41,323 nt of DNA from Crenobacter oryzisoli (lineage in GTDB: Bacteria; Pseudomonadota; Gammaproteobacteria; Burkholderiales; Chromobacteriaceae): contig NZ_JAUEDK010000036.1 in assembly GCF_030385785.1 (NCBI RefSeq), positions 1 through 41,323 on the forward strand, written 5' to 3'. The position numbers and the translations under genes were made by a program. Below are positions 18,633 to 27,743 of the stretch, piece by piece (within the stretch, counting starts at the first letter, position 1; the number at the start of each line of letters is the position of its first letter). Below the pieces are notes generated by a model. The model was not told the DNA's origin. It ran no database searches and saw only the letters and a program-made list of their open reading frames with translations.

Positions 18633-19969
18633 CTGCGCCACATTCTGTTGCGGGAAACTGGGACGACACTGATGTTCCAGTACTGACCGATCTTGCGCCC
18701 GAGCCTGTCGCCCGCGCTGCTTCGAAGGTTTCGTCCCATCCTGTTGGCGCGCCGACTGCGCCAATAGTGATGGACGAGCTGCCTCTGCTTGAACTTGATA
18801 TCCCACTCGACTTCCAGCTCTACAGCGAAGACGATCCAGCGCGGGAAGTGACTCCGCTACCGTTCGACGATCTGCCGGTACTCGGCGACGAGCCTTCGAC
18901 GTTTGCGATGCCCGCTGAGGCTGTGTCAGCAGCATGGGCGCCACCGGTAATCGAGCCGGCGGGCGCGGCACCGATCCTCCCAGCTGTCCCGACGTTTGCT
19001 GAAGCGGCGCCGGCTGAGCAGCCGGCCGCGCCCGCCGCCGAAACGCCCTCGTGGGTCGGGTCGCAATCCGCTCCGCAGCCGATTACGCAGACGATTCCGA
19101 TCGAGGCGCTGCCGCGCAATGTGCTGGGCGGCGGGCTTGCCGCGCTCGACAACTCCGACATGCTGGCATCGATCGAGAAGCGCTTGGCGGCGTTGCGTGC
19201 TGCCACCGGCATCGGTCCGGGTGGTGTGGAGCTGAAGTCGGCCGAACCTGTTACGGCCGTGCTAGAGCAGACCGAGATACCGACGGTTGCTGCCGAGCCG
19301 ATGATGGTTGCCGAGCAAACGGTAGCCGAGGTATTGCCTGCGATCACTGAGGCCGAGTCAGTCGCTCCGGCTGTGGCCGTATCCGAGCCCGTCGCGTTCG
19401 AGGAGCCCGTGCTGGAGCACACAGCAGCGGTGATCGAACAACCGGGTTCCGATCTGAGCGCGCTGCCGTTCGAGTCGGTCACGCTGGAGCAAGCCGAGCC
19501 GACTCAGGTGGTCGAGCCGACCTTTGGCGACAGGGCGGCGGTGTTGGGTGGGGTTCCTTCCGATGTGGTGATGGACTCTGTAGCCGAAACGCCAGCCCTG
19601 CCGGCGGTGAGAGTGGAAGCACCTGTTCAGGCTGAGTTGCCTGTGCCGGCAGCCGAACCGGTGCAAGAGGCTGCTGTGGCTGCGCCGCTGGTGGCTGCGA
19701 GCCCGGCCGATACCGCCGGTAAATCGGTGGCGGTCGTTGGCGAGTCGGTATTGATCGAGTCGCTCTACCAGATGATCATGCCGCGGATGAAAGCCGAGCT
19801 GTCGCTGTGGCTGCAGGACGCCATCAAGATGCAAAGCGAGCAGTTGCTCGAAGGCATAATGCGTCAGTTCAAAACCGATTACGACATGATGTTCGGTGAG
19901 ACGCTGCGCGAGAGTCTTCGCCAGGCCGTGGCCGACATCAGCCGTGCCAGCCACAAGGAAGAAGGCTGA
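18629..19969 (+). CDS. Ala/Pro/Glu/Val-rich low-complexity protein, DUF2486-like
   Basis: A 446-aa protein of unknown function. Residues 1-30 hold a NWDDTDVPVLTDL motif. Such (D/S)xPVLT motifs open the DUF2486-type proteins that follow holC in Burkholderia-type genomes (recalled, not searched). Residues 30-370 are a disordered, acidic, repetitive stretch of EPV/AEP/VAE units. Residues 375-440 form the only ordered-looking part, an amphipathic helix pair (YQMIMPRMKAELSLWLQDAI, then LEGIMRQFKTDYDMMFGETL). No signal peptide or membrane segment is seen. It overlaps holC by 4 nt and the next gene by 1 nt (TGATG). Placement suggests a link to replication or to whatever pepA-holC serves, but function is not shown. 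Confidence 0.85.
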   Translation: MTAPHSVAGNWDDTDVPVLTDLAPEPVARAASKVSSHPVGAPTAPIVMDELPLLELDIPLDFQLYSEDDPAREVTPLPFDDLPVLGDEPSTFAMPAEAVSAAWAPPVIEPAGAAPILPAVPTFAEAAPAEQPAAPAAETPSWVGSQSAPQPITQTIPIEALPRNVLGGGLAALDNSDMLASIEKRLAALRAATGIGPGGVELKSAEPVTAVLEQTEIPTVAAEPMMVAEQTVAEVLPAITEAESVAPAVAVSEPVAFEEPVLEHTAAVIEQPGSDLSALPFESVTLEQAEPTQVVEPTFGDRAAVLGGVPSDVVMDSVAETPALPAVRVEAPVQAELPVPAAEPVQEAAVAAPLVAASPADTAGKSVAVVGESVLIESLYQMIMPRMKAELSLWLQDAIKMQSEQLLEGIMRQFKTDYDMMFGETLRESLRQAVADISRASHKEEG

Positions 19970-20538
19970 TGGGGCACCGGTTGTCACGTATCGTTACACG
20001 TACAGGCGATGACGGTACGACGGGGCTCGGTGACGGCAGTCGTGTTGAGAAGGACTCGGCTCGTATCGGTGCGCTTGGCGAGGTCGACGAGCTCAACTCG
20101 GTGCTTGGCTTGTTGTTGACCGAGCCGTTGCCGCAAGAGATCGCTGACTGGTTGGCCGAAGTGCAACACGACCTGTTCGACCTGGGCTCGGAGTTGGCCG
20201 TGCCCGGCTACAGTGCCTTGGCTGAAGTGCACGTGTTGGCGCTGGAGGCTCAGATCGGCAAGCTCAACGCCGATTTACCGATGCTCAAGGAATTCATCCT
20301 GCCGGGTGGTTCACGACCAGCAGCGCTGGCCCACCAGGCTCGGTCGGTATGTCGTCGAGCCGAGCGTAGCGTGGTATCGCTGGCCCGTTCCGAGGTCGTA
20401 TCCGACGCATCGCGACAGTACCTCAACCGGCTCTCTGATGGCTTGTTCGTACTGGCCCGCTGGCTCAACCGAGAGTTGGGTGTGCCCGATGTGCTGTGGC
20501 AGCCGAAGCGCCGGCCGGCTGAGTCGGCCGAAGGTTGA
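19969..20538 (+). CDS. pduO: PduO-type cob(I)alamin adenosyltransferase
   Basis: Transfers the adenosyl group from ATP to cob(I)alamin, giving coenzyme B12. The 189-aa protein shows the family ATP-binding N-terminus (RIVTRTGDDGTTGLGDGSRVEKDSARIGALGEVDELNS, here residues 7-44) and the conserved FILPGGSRPAALAHQARSVCRRAER block with the active-site Arg. Whether it serves an adenosylcobalamin enzyme here is unknown, as no other cobalamin gene is in the window. It starts within the stop of the preceding gene (TGATG) and is followed by a terminator. The symbol reflects the family; other names are in use. Confidence 0.93.
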   Translation: MGHRLSRIVTRTGDDGTTGLGDGSRVEKDSARIGALGEVDELNSVLGLLLTEPLPQEIADWLAEVQHDLFDLGSELAVPGYSALAEVHVLALEAQIGKLNADLPMLKEFILPGGSRPAALAHQARSVCRRAERSVVSLARSEVVSDASRQYLNRLSDGLFVLARWLNRELGVPDVLWQPKRRPAESAEG

Positions 20539-20555
20539 GCGGCATTGATCCGACG

Positions 20556-20591
20556 AGGCAGCCCGCTGTTTTTCAGCTGGCTGCCTTTTTT
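20556..20591 (+). terminator. Intrinsic terminator of the pepA-holC operon
   Basis: AGGCAGCC (20556-20563) pairs with GGCTGCCT (20579-20586), with a smaller CTG/CAG step in the loop, followed by a six-T run (20586-20591). It lies 17 nt after the adenosyltransferase gene. Confidence 0.9.
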
Positions 20592-20635
20592 CATGTCCAT
20601 CCACTCTCGTTTACCCCTTGCTTGTCGGAGGCTCC

Positions 20636-21205
20636 ATGCGCTTTTCCCGTCGTGAGCTCAACGCCGTGTTGATTTTATTCTCGACAGCGCCTCTGCCGCG
20701 CAAGCTTACCGCAGGGCTAGTGTTGCTGCTCGCACTGTTGGCCTATTTGGCGCCGGCCGGACAGGCGGACCAGATTAATGGCCGGGTGGTGGCGGTGGCT
20801 GACGGCGACACGATCACCGTGCTCGACGCGGTACAGGTCGAGCATAAGGTGAGGCTTGCATTTGTTGACGCTCCCGAGAGAACGCAGCCTTTCGGCCAGC
20901 AAGCCAAGGCAGCGCTGTCTGCGCGCTTGCACGGTCGTGAGGTGAGGGTTGATGTGATCGATCGGGACCGATACGGACGCAGCGTTGGCCAGGTCTGGCG
21001 GAACGAAGGCGATGTGAATCTGGCCCAGCTGCTTGATGGCTACGCGTGGCACTATCGCCAGTACGCCAAGAAGAGCCAGTCCAGTCATGACTTCGAGCGT
21101 TACGCGGCAGCGCAGGAGGAGGCGAGACAGGAACAACGGGGGCTATGGATGGATACAGAGCCGACGCCTCCGTGGCAATTCCGCAAGGCTGGTCGCGGTG
21201 AGTGA
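20636..21205 (+). CDS. Thermonuclease-family (SNase-like) nuclease
   Basis: A 189-aa staphylococcal-nuclease-fold protein expected to cut DNA and RNA with Ca2+. The catalytic set is complete with the same spacing as the S. aureus enzyme: D56/D58 in VADGDT, R73, D78, E81 in VRLAFVDAPE, and R115 in DRYGRS. Residues 22-45 form a hydrophobic segment (LTAGLVLLLALLAYLAP) preceded by Arg and Lys, so it is secreted or anchored in the inner membrane; the unusually long 22-residue N-region makes an anchor possible. The ATG at 20636 has GGAGG 4 nt upstream and is preferred over a TTG at 20618. It follows a terminator, so it probably has its own promoter. Confidence 0.9.
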   Translation: MRFSRRELNAVLILFSTAPLPRKLTAGLVLLLALLAYLAPAGQADQINGRVVAVADGDTITVLDAVQVEHKVRLAFVDAPERTQPFGQQAKAALSARLHGREVRVDVIDRDRYGRSVGQVWRNEGDVNLAQLLDGYAWHYRQYAKKSQSSHDFERYAAAQEEARQEQRGLWMDTEPTPPWQFRKAGRGE

Positions 21206-21297
21206 TTGACACCGCGGGCAGGTGAGGACGCATTTGCTGCGGGCATGCTGCGCATCGCTTTTCAGCTTGTCGCGACGATTGGCCTCAGGAGGATGGC

Positions 21298-22101
21298 TTA
21301 CTTTCGGTCGAACTCGTCGAGCAGCCAGTTGAAAAGGCGCTGTACTACGGCCTCCCAATGCATGTCGAGCATCATCATGTGACCAAGGCCGGGCAGGAAC
21401 TCCGCTTGCCGGCCGAATCGACGAGCGGTGAACACGATGTCGTGGTGTGGGATCAGCGCGTCATTGCCGGCGCCCAGTATCAACGTCGGCGGCGGGTTGA
21501 GCGGGGTGGGTGGAAGCAGGCCGGATAGCGACATGTCCATGATTGCGAGCAGACTCTCCGGTTGCGCCTGCTCGGCGAGTAGCATGATGACTTCGTCATT
21601 GGTGCCAGATGAGAACAGCAGTCGGCGCAGTTCGTCAATATCCAGCCGGTACAGACCGTGTTGGTAAAGGTTGAGTTTGAATAGTAGGTCTGGGGCCTGT
21701 GTCAGCAGCTGTACGGTCGAGCCGGCAAGGCCGTGGGCCGGCACCGGTGCCAGTAGTGCCAAGCCGGGTAGGCTGATGCGGTGCAGCAGTCGCTGAACAA
21801 CGAAGCCGCCCATCGAATGGGCGATCACAACAGGAGGGGCGGGAAGGTGCCCCAGTACGCTTGCGACGTCGTCGACATAGTCGTCTATGCCGAGCATATT
21901 GTGCCGCTCGTGGCCGTCGCTGCCGCCGTGGCCGGTAAGGCTGAGTGCCCAGCTCTCTACGCCGTGCTCGGCCAACCAGGGCATGAAGCGGGCCTGCCAG
22001 CAGAGGGCAGTACAGAACGCCCCGTGTACAAACAAAAGGGGCGCCAGCTTGCGCCGCGCCCCTTTCGCCGCCTCGTGGATCAGTTCGAGGCGGAAACCCA
22101 T
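21298..22101 (-). CDS. Alpha/beta hydrolase
   Basis: A 267-aa alpha/beta-fold hydrolase of unknown substrate, cytoplasmic. The oxyanion region is LFVHGAFCTALCW. The nucleophile Ser lies in AHSMGGF (about residues 94-100), the acid is likely the Asp in GAGNDALIP, and the His is in LPGLGHMMMLD. The fold is closest in look to lysophospholipase or esterase-type enzymes. The ATG at 22101 overlaps the PhoH stop (TGATG); an in-frame GTG three bases earlier is possible. Downstream it converges on the SNase gene across 92 nt in which I see no clear terminator. Confidence 0.9.
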   Translation of the reverse strand: MGFRLELIHEAAKGARRKLAPLLFVHGAFCTALCWQARFMPWLAEHGVESWALSLTGHGGSDGHERHNMLGIDDYVDDVASVLGHLPAPPVVIAHSMGGFVVQRLLHRISLPGLALLAPVPAHGLAGSTVQLLTQAPDLLFKLNLYQHGLYRLDIDELRRLLFSSGTNDEVIMLLAEQAQPESLLAIMDMSLSGLLPPTPLNPPPTLILGAGNDALIPHHDIVFTARRFGRQAEFLPGLGHMMMLDMHWEAVVQRLFNWLLDEFDRK

Positions 22102-23504
22102 CACAGTACCTCGGCCGCGTGGTCAGCAAGCCGCGAGCGTTCACCGCGCTGCAGCGTGATATGACCGGAATGTTTCCAGCCCTTGAAACGGTCGACCACG
22201 TAGGTGATGCCCGAACTGCCCTCAGTCAGGTAGGGGGTATCGATCTGGGCGATGTTGCCAAGGCAGACCACCTTGGTGCCAGGGCCGGCCCGGGTGATTA
22301 GCGTCTTCATCTGCTTTGGCGTCAGGTTCTGCGCCTCGTCGATAATCAGGTATTTGTTAAGGAAGGTGCGGCCGCGCATGAAGTTGAGCGACTTGATCTT
22401 GATGCGCGAGCGCACCAGTTCGCGGGTGGCGGCGCGGCCCCAGTCGCCGCCGTCGTCGTCGCTCTTGTTGAGCACGTCGAGGTTGTCCTCGAGCGCGCCC
22501 ATCCACGGTGCCATCTTTTCCTCCTCGGTACCGGGCAGAAAACCGATGTCCTCGCCGACCGGCACGGTGACGCGGGTCATGATGATCTCGCTGTACTGCT
22601 TCTGCTCCAGCGTCATCGCCAGGCCCGCCGCCAGCGTCAGCAGCGTCTTGCCGGTGCCGGCCTGGCCGAGCAGGGTGATAAAGTCGATCTCCGGATCCAT
22701 CAGCAGGTTGAGCGCGAAGTTTTGTTCGCGGTTGCGCGCCACGATGCCCCAGACGTTGTTCTTCTGGTGCGTGTAGTCCTTCAGCGTCTGCAGCTGGGCT
22801 GTCTTGCCGTTGAGGCCGACCACCCGGGCGCTCAGCGAGCTCTGTCCGTCGTCCTGCCAGAGCAGCTGGTTCAGATATAGAGACTGTACATCCGGCCCTT
22901 CCAGCTGATAGACGCTGCGGCCGTGCTCCTGCCAGGAGCGCAGGTCTTGGCCGTTGCGCTCCCAGAACTCGCCGTTGATCTCGCGCGCACCGGTGTAGAG
23001 CAGGTCGGTATCTTCCAGCACCTTGTCGTTGAAGTAGTCTTCGGCATCCAGCGCCAGCGCCCGCGCCTTGATGCGCATGTTGATGTCTTTGGAGACAAGG
23101 ATGACCGACCGGTCTGGGTGGATTTCCTTCAGCGCCATGACGATGCCGAGGATCTGATTGTCGGCCTTGCCGACCGGCATCGAACCGGGCAGTACGCTGT
23201 GGATCGCCTGAGTCTGCAGGATCAGCTTGCCTTCGGCGGCGGCATTGGCGGTCTTCAGCGGGATGCCGGACTCGATCCTGGCCTCACTGTGGCTGACGAT
23301 CTCGTCGAGGAAGCGGCTCGCCTGGCGGGCGTTGCGCGCGACCTCGGTCATCCCTTTCTTGTGGGTGTCGAGTTCTTCCAGGGTGATGATGGGGATGAAG
23401 ATGTCGTGTTCCTCGAAGCGGAACAGGCAGCTGGGGTCGTGCAGCAGAACGTTGGTGTCCAGGACAAACAGCTTGCTGGTCTTGCTACTTTTGTGGCTGA
23501 CCAT
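22101..23504 (-). CDS. PIN domain-PhoH family ATPase
   Basis: A 467-aa fusion of an N-terminal PIN ribonuclease domain and a C-terminal PhoH ATPase. This PhoH2-type architecture has been reported elsewhere to unwind and cut RNA. PIN acidic residues are visible at D16 (FVLDTNVLLHD), E43/E44 (ITLEELD), D115 (KADNQIL) and D140 (VSKDINMR). Walker A is GQAGTGKT (280-287), Walker B LIIDEAQ (386-392). The start ATG at 23504 has AAGGGG 7 nt upstream; longer upstream reading is not conserved in style. It sits 55 nt after bcp, behind a GC-rich hairpin, and overlaps the hydrolase gene by 1 nt. Confidence 0.95.
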   Translation of the reverse strand: MVSHKSSKTSKLFVLDTNVLLHDPSCLFRFEEHDIFIPIITLEELDTHKKGMTEVARNARQASRFLDEIVSHSEARIESGIPLKTANAAAEGKLILQTQAIHSVLPGSMPVGKADNQILGIVMALKEIHPDRSVILVSKDINMRIKARALALDAEDYFNDKVLEDTDLLYTGAREINGEFWERNGQDLRSWQEHGRSVYQLEGPDVQSLYLNQLLWQDDGQSSLSARVVGLNGKTAQLQTLKDYTHQKNNVWGIVARNREQNFALNLLMDPEIDFITLLGQAGTGKTLLTLAAGLAMTLEQKQYSEIIMTRVTVPVGEDIGFLPGTEEEKMAPWMGALEDNLDVLNKSDDDGGDWGRAATRELVRSRIKIKSLNFMRGRTFLNKYLIIDEAQNLTPKQMKTLITRAGPGTKVVCLGNIAQIDTPYLTEGSSGITYVVDRFKGWKHSGHITLQRGERSRLADHAAEVL

Positions 23505-23525
23505 AGTGCATCCCCTTTCGAGAGT

Positions 23526-23544
23526 GCCCGGCCGCAGGCCGGGC
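23526..23544 (-). other. GC-rich hairpin between bcp and the PIN-PhoH gene
   Basis: GCCCGGCC, loop GCA, GGCCGGGC is a perfect 8-bp stem with no T-tract on either strand. It could slow polymerase or protect the upstream mRNA, but it is not a standard terminator. Confidence 0.5.
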
Positions 23545-23559
23545 GGTATGGAAGCGGTG

Positions 23560-24012
23560 TTATAGCGTCTTGATGTACGCCAGCACCTCCTCTGCATGAC
23601 CCGGCACCTTGACGCCGCGCCAGGCGCGGACCAGAGTGCCGTCGGCGTCGATCACGAATGTGCTGCGCTCGACGCCCCTTACCTGTTTGCCGTACATATT
23701 TTTCAGCTTCATGACATCGAACAAATTGCACACGGTTTCGTCGCTATCGGACAAAAGCTCGAACGGCAGTTCGAGCTTGGCCTTGAAGTTTTCATGCGAT
23801 TTTAGCCCGTCGCGCGATACCCCGACTACCTCGGCGCCGGCGGCTTGAAAATCGCCGTACAGGTCGCGAAAGGCCATGCCTTCGTTGGTGCAGCCGGGGG
23901 TGTTGTCTTTGGGGTAGAAGTAGACGACCAGCGGCTTCTTGGCCGTGGATAGCGTGAAGCTCTTGCCCGAGGTGGCGGGCAGGGTGAAGTCGGGGCAGCG
24001 TTGGCCTTCCAT
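23560..24012 (-). CDS. bcp: Peroxiredoxin, Bcp/PrxQ type
   Basis: Cytosolic thiol peroxidase reducing hydrogen peroxide and organic peroxides. The 150-aa protein has the peroxidatic C41 in NTPGCTNEG and the YFYPKDNTPGCT and VVGVSRDGLKSHENF blocks of the PrxQ family. The usual resolving Cys five residues later (as in E. coli) is Met46. The alternative site in HxNFC-type PrxQ proteins is Lys (ENFKAK). The remaining Cys are C6 and C95. It may therefore work as a one-Cys enzyme or use C95. Thioredoxin reductase (trxB) lies nearby on the same strand. GGAG lies 9 nt before the ATG. Confidence 0.96.
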   Translation of the reverse strand: MEGQRCPDFTLPATSGKSFTLSTAKKPLVVYFYPKDNTPGCTNEGMAFRDLYGDFQAAGAEVVGVSRDGLKSHENFKAKLELPFELLSDSDETVCNLFDVMKLKNMYGKQVRGVERSTFVIDADGTLVRAWRGVKVPGHAEEVLAYIKTL

Positions 24013-24109
24013 TTGGGTGACTCCGTTTGTTTTTGTCGGCTACGACGGGTGAGGCGCCCCGTACGGCCAGTTTTGTTGGTGCTACGCCTCCAGCTTAGCG
24101 GATTTCGGA

Positions 24110-24131
24110 GGCGGTGGCATCGCCTCCGTTA
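24110..24131. other. Inverted repeat in the smr/bcp gap
   Basis: GGAGGCG, loop GTGGCAT, CGCCTCC, without a T-tract. The 274-nt gap between bcp and the Smr gene (24013-24286) also has a CGATGCATCG palindrome near 24136. Only the weak small reading frame at 24197 is otherwise seen there. Confidence 0.35.
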
Positions 24132-24196
24132 TGTCGATGCATCGCATGTCGAGCGGTGACGATGCATTTTGCAATCGGCTTGTTCGGAGAGGATAA

Positions 24197-24286
24197 ATGG
24201 GGGCGCGAATGAGCTGCGTCAAGTCGATGCCAGCGTTCGGTATAGGGGGATGTAGGCGAGTTGCCTTGCCCGGCCGCAGCAGCTAA
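24197..24286 (+). CDS. Possible 29-aa small protein
   Basis: An ATG at 24197 is preceded by GGAGAGG at good spacing and opens 29 codons (MGARMSCVKSMPAFG and on) ending in TAA at 24284, just before the convergent Smr gene ends. No family is recognised and no promoter is evident. It may be chance. Confidence 0.15.
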   Translation: MGARMSCVKSMPAFGIGGCRRVALPGRSS

Positions 24287-24925
24287 CTAGTCCTCGTGCC
24301 GCTCGTGCGGGCGTAGCGTGCGCAGCAGCACCAGTAATGCGCCGTGTCCGCCGCAGCGGTCATCGGCCTCGCAGTAGGCCAGCACATCGGGGTGGTGCTT
24401 GAGCCAGCCACGCACCATGCGCTTGAGCACCGGTTCGCCGTCGACCGAACCGAAGCCCTTGCCGTGGATGATGCGCACGCACACACCGAAGCGACGAGCT
24501 CGATGAAGGAACAGTGCCAGCCGCTCCTGCGCGGCGAAGCGGTCGAAACCGTGCAGGTCGAGCTCGGTTGCCACGGGCCAGTGGCCCGCGCGTAGGCGAC
24601 GCAGCGTAGAGCTGGTCTGTCCAGGCTTGGCGAAGCTGTGATCAGCCTCGGCAGGCTCGAACCAGCCGACGGCGTGGCGCATCAGCTCCGCGTGGAGGGT
24701 GGCACTAAGAGGTATTTCCTGCGGCTGCTTGCGCGGCTTCGGACGCGGCTTGGGCGGAGTGTGGGCATGACGTGGCACGTGCTTGAGTGGCGTGACGTCG
24801 GCAAACAGCTGGCGAAAATCCGGTTCAGGGTCCGGCGGCGGGGCGGCAGGACGCAACACAGGCAAGGCGCTGGGCCTTGCCTGTGCTTTGATGGGCTTGA
24901 GCTGGTCCTTGAGGGACTTTTTCAA
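24287..24925 (-). CDS. Smr-domain protein (SmrA-like)
   Basis: A 212-aa protein whose C-terminal half is a stand-alone Smr domain, a fold with DNA- or RNA-nicking activity in MutS2 and related proteins. The LDLHGF motif is near residue 122 and the HGKG motif near 155 (VRIIHGKGFGSVDGEP), followed by the GGHGALLVLL strand. The N-terminal half is basic and Pro-rich (HTPPKPRPKPRKQPQE), probably a flexible nucleic-acid-binding arm. The best start is a TTG at 24923-24925, two bases past the trxB stop; the first in-frame ATG comes only at codon 82. Translation is probably coupled to trxB. Confidence 0.88.
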   Translation of the reverse strand: MKKSLKDQLKPIKAQARPSALPVLRPAAPPPDPEPDFRQLFADVTPLKHVPRHAHTPPKPRPKPRKQPQEIPLSATLHAELMRHAVGWFEPAEADHSFAKPGQTSSTLRRLRAGHWPVATELDLHGFDRFAAQERLALFLHRARRFGVCVRIIHGKGFGSVDGEPVLKRMVRGWLKHHPDVLAYCEADDRCGGHGALLVLLRTLRPHERHED

Positions 24926-24927
24926 GC

Positions 24928-25938
<1,011 letters not shown>

Positions 25939-26011
25939 TCAGTTTCATGTCAGACATGGAGGCTGCCAACCGGTTCATCAAGCCGCGGGCGCCGCGGTTT
26001 GTGCGGATGCG

Positions 26012-26041
26012 AGTATCGGAAAAGCCGTCTGGCTTGTCCAA
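26012..26041 (-). promoter_or_regulatory. Candidate promoter for trxB
   Basis: On the minus strand TTGGAC (26036-26041), an 18-nt spacer holding a short AGCC..GGCT repeat, and GATACT (26012-26017). The match is moderate. Confidence 0.35.
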
Positions 26042-26101
26042 TTCATCCTGTTTATGCCGGGATTGTTGCTGGCTATCGGCGAAATCTGGCCGGGGCAAAG
26101 A

Positions 26102-26689
26102 TCAGGCGGTCAGTGCCAGTGCCAACAACCGGTCGGCCAGCTCGCTGACCGACAGCTCCCCGTCGCGCTTGTACCACTGCACCGTCCAGTGCAGGCTGCC
26201 CAGCAGGGAGCGGCGCAGCAGGTGGGTATCAGGCTTGACCAGGCCTTCGGCGGCGGCTTCATCCAGCACTTGCTGCCACAGCGCCTCGTAGCGGTCGCGC
26301 AGAATGATAAGGCCGGGACGCGTGGCATCGGACAGGCTGTGCCATTCGTACAGCATCACCTCGAGAGCCGCCTGGTTCTCGCCCAGCAGCGAATTGAGGT
26401 GAACGTGAAACAGCGCGGAGAGGCGCGCGCGAGCCCCCTTGGCGGCCTTCAGTGCCGCCTCGAGCTGCTCGGTGGTGCTGCTGATGCCCAGCGCCATCAC
26501 GGCAACCAGCATCTCTTCCTTGGTGCGGAAATGGTAGAACAGGCTGCCTGACTGCAAACCTACCGCGTTGCCCAGATCGCGCACGGTAGTGCGTTCGTAG
26601 CCCTGGTCGCGGAACAGGCGAGCGGCGGCACGCACCAGCTCCATGCGGCGGCTGCTGTCGTCGGCAAGATGGGGGGTGTGTCGACTCAT
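26102..26689 (-). CDS. TetR/AcrR family transcriptional regulator
   Basis: A 195-aa one-component repressor. The N-terminal helix-turn-helix is clear (RMELVRAAARLFRDQGYERTTVRDLGNAVGLQSGSLFYHFRTKEEML, here about residues 15-61). The C-terminal ligand domain resembles the TetR_C class with VMLYEWHSLSDATRPGLIILRDRYEALW, often seen in regulators of fatty-acid or efflux genes, though the ligand is unknown. Its ATG overlaps the waaF stop (ATGA at 26686-26689) and has no ribosome site of its own, so it depends on waaF translation. Possible targets are its own operon or the trxB gene downstream. Confidence 0.93.
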   Translation of the reverse strand: MSRHTPHLADDSSRRMELVRAAARLFRDQGYERTTVRDLGNAVGLQSGSLFYHFRTKEEMLVAVMALGISSTTEQLEAALKAAKGARARLSALFHVHLNSLLGENQAALEVMLYEWHSLSDATRPGLIILRDRYEALWQQVLDEAAAEGLVKPDTHLLRRSLLGSLHWTVQWYKRDGELSVSELADRLLALALTA

Positions 26690-27735
26690 GAATGAATAGG
26701 GATGATGGTTTTACCGGGCTCGGAGGACAAGAGTTTCTGTGCTGCGTTCCAGACCTGCTCGGGCATCAGCTTTTCGAGACAGTCGGTGTGGCCTAGCGGG
26801 CAGGTGCGCTCGAAGCAGGGGCTGCAGTCCAGGTTCAAACTGACCACGGCGGCCCGGTCGGACAGCGGCGGGGTGAAGTCGGGGCTCGACGAGCCGTAAA
26901 GTGCCACGAGCGGTTTGCCGAGTGCGGCGGCGACATGCATCAGGCCGGAGTCGTTGCATACTGCGATGTCGATGAGGCCCATCAGGTCGATCGCCTCGTC
27001 AAGACCGGTGCTGCCAGCAAGATTCACGGCCAGGCCGCCGGAGAGACTGGCGATTTCGTCGCTGATCTCGCGGTCCTTGCCAGAGCCGAACAGCCACACT
27101 GCGTAACCGGCGGCATCGAAGCGGCGGGCCAGCTCGGCGAAGTGGCGCGCCGGCCAGCGCTTAGCCGGGCCGTATTCGGCGCCCGGGCAGAACGCGACGA
27201 TAGGCCTATCGGTGGACAGTGACAGGCGGGCGAGGGCGGTCTCCTGGCTTGTCGCCTGCACCTGCAACTGGGGATGGGGGATCGGCCGGCTCACCGCGTG
27301 CTGACGCGGCTCAGCCAGCGCGCAGAAGCGCTCGACCATCATCGGCAGCGCCTTCTCGTCGAGCTCGCGGGTGTCGTTCAACAGTGCGTAGCGCGATTCG
27401 CCGATGAAACCGGTGCGCAGCGGCACGCCGGCGAAGAAGGGCACCAGTGCCGACTTGAGCGAGTTGGGCAGCACGATGACCTGATCGAACTTCTCGCGGG
27501 CGAGCTGGCGCGCAACCCGCCAGCGCTCGAGCAGGCGCAGTTGGCCGTGGCCGAACGGGTTGAGATGAGCGCGAGCCACCTCCGGCATCCGCGCCAGCAG
27601 CGGCAGCGTCCAGGCCGGGGCGAACACGTGCAGTTCCAGACCGGGGTGGCGTTCATGGAGGCGTCGATAGAGCGGCTGCGCCATCACGCTGTCGCCGACC
27701 CAGGATGGGCCGATCACCAGGATTTTCTTGATCAT
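26686..27735 (-). CDS. waaF: Lipopolysaccharide heptosyltransferase II
   Basis: GT9 family enzyme that adds the second L-glycero-D-manno-heptose to the LPS inner core. The 349-aa protein has the family start KKILVIGPSWVGDSVMAQPLY, the PNSLKSALVPFFAGVPLRTGF stretch, the nucleotide-sugar site CPGAEYGPAKRWPARHFAEL and the conserved NDSGLMHVAAALGKPLVALYGSSSPDFTPP region, with the C-terminal CxxCFERTCPLGHTDCL block. Each of these is seen in WaaF proteins. The ATG at 27735 lacks a ribosome site and lies 8 nt from the U-tract of a strong terminator. Confidence 0.95.
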   Translation of the reverse strand: MIKKILVIGPSWVGDSVMAQPLYRRLHERHPGLELHVFAPAWTLPLLARMPEVARAHLNPFGHGQLRLLERWRVARQLAREKFDQVIVLPNSLKSALVPFFAGVPLRTGFIGESRYALLNDTRELDEKALPMMVERFCALAEPRQHAVSRPIPHPQLQVQATSQETALARLSLSTDRPIVAFCPGAEYGPAKRWPARHFAELARRFDAAGYAVWLFGSGKDREISDEIASLSGGLAVNLAGSTGLDEAIDLMGLIDIAVCNDSGLMHVAAALGKPLVALYGSSSPDFTPPLSDRAAVVSLNLDCSPCFERTCPLGHTDCLEKLMPEQVWNAAQKLLSSEPGKTIIPIHS

Positions 27736-27743
27736 ATACAAGC

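Noticed and set aside
26024-26033. GCCGTCTGGC, close to the Neisseria DNA uptake sequence
   Set aside because: It differs at the last two bases, occurs once, and is part of a short AGCC/GGCT repeat in the trxB promoter region.
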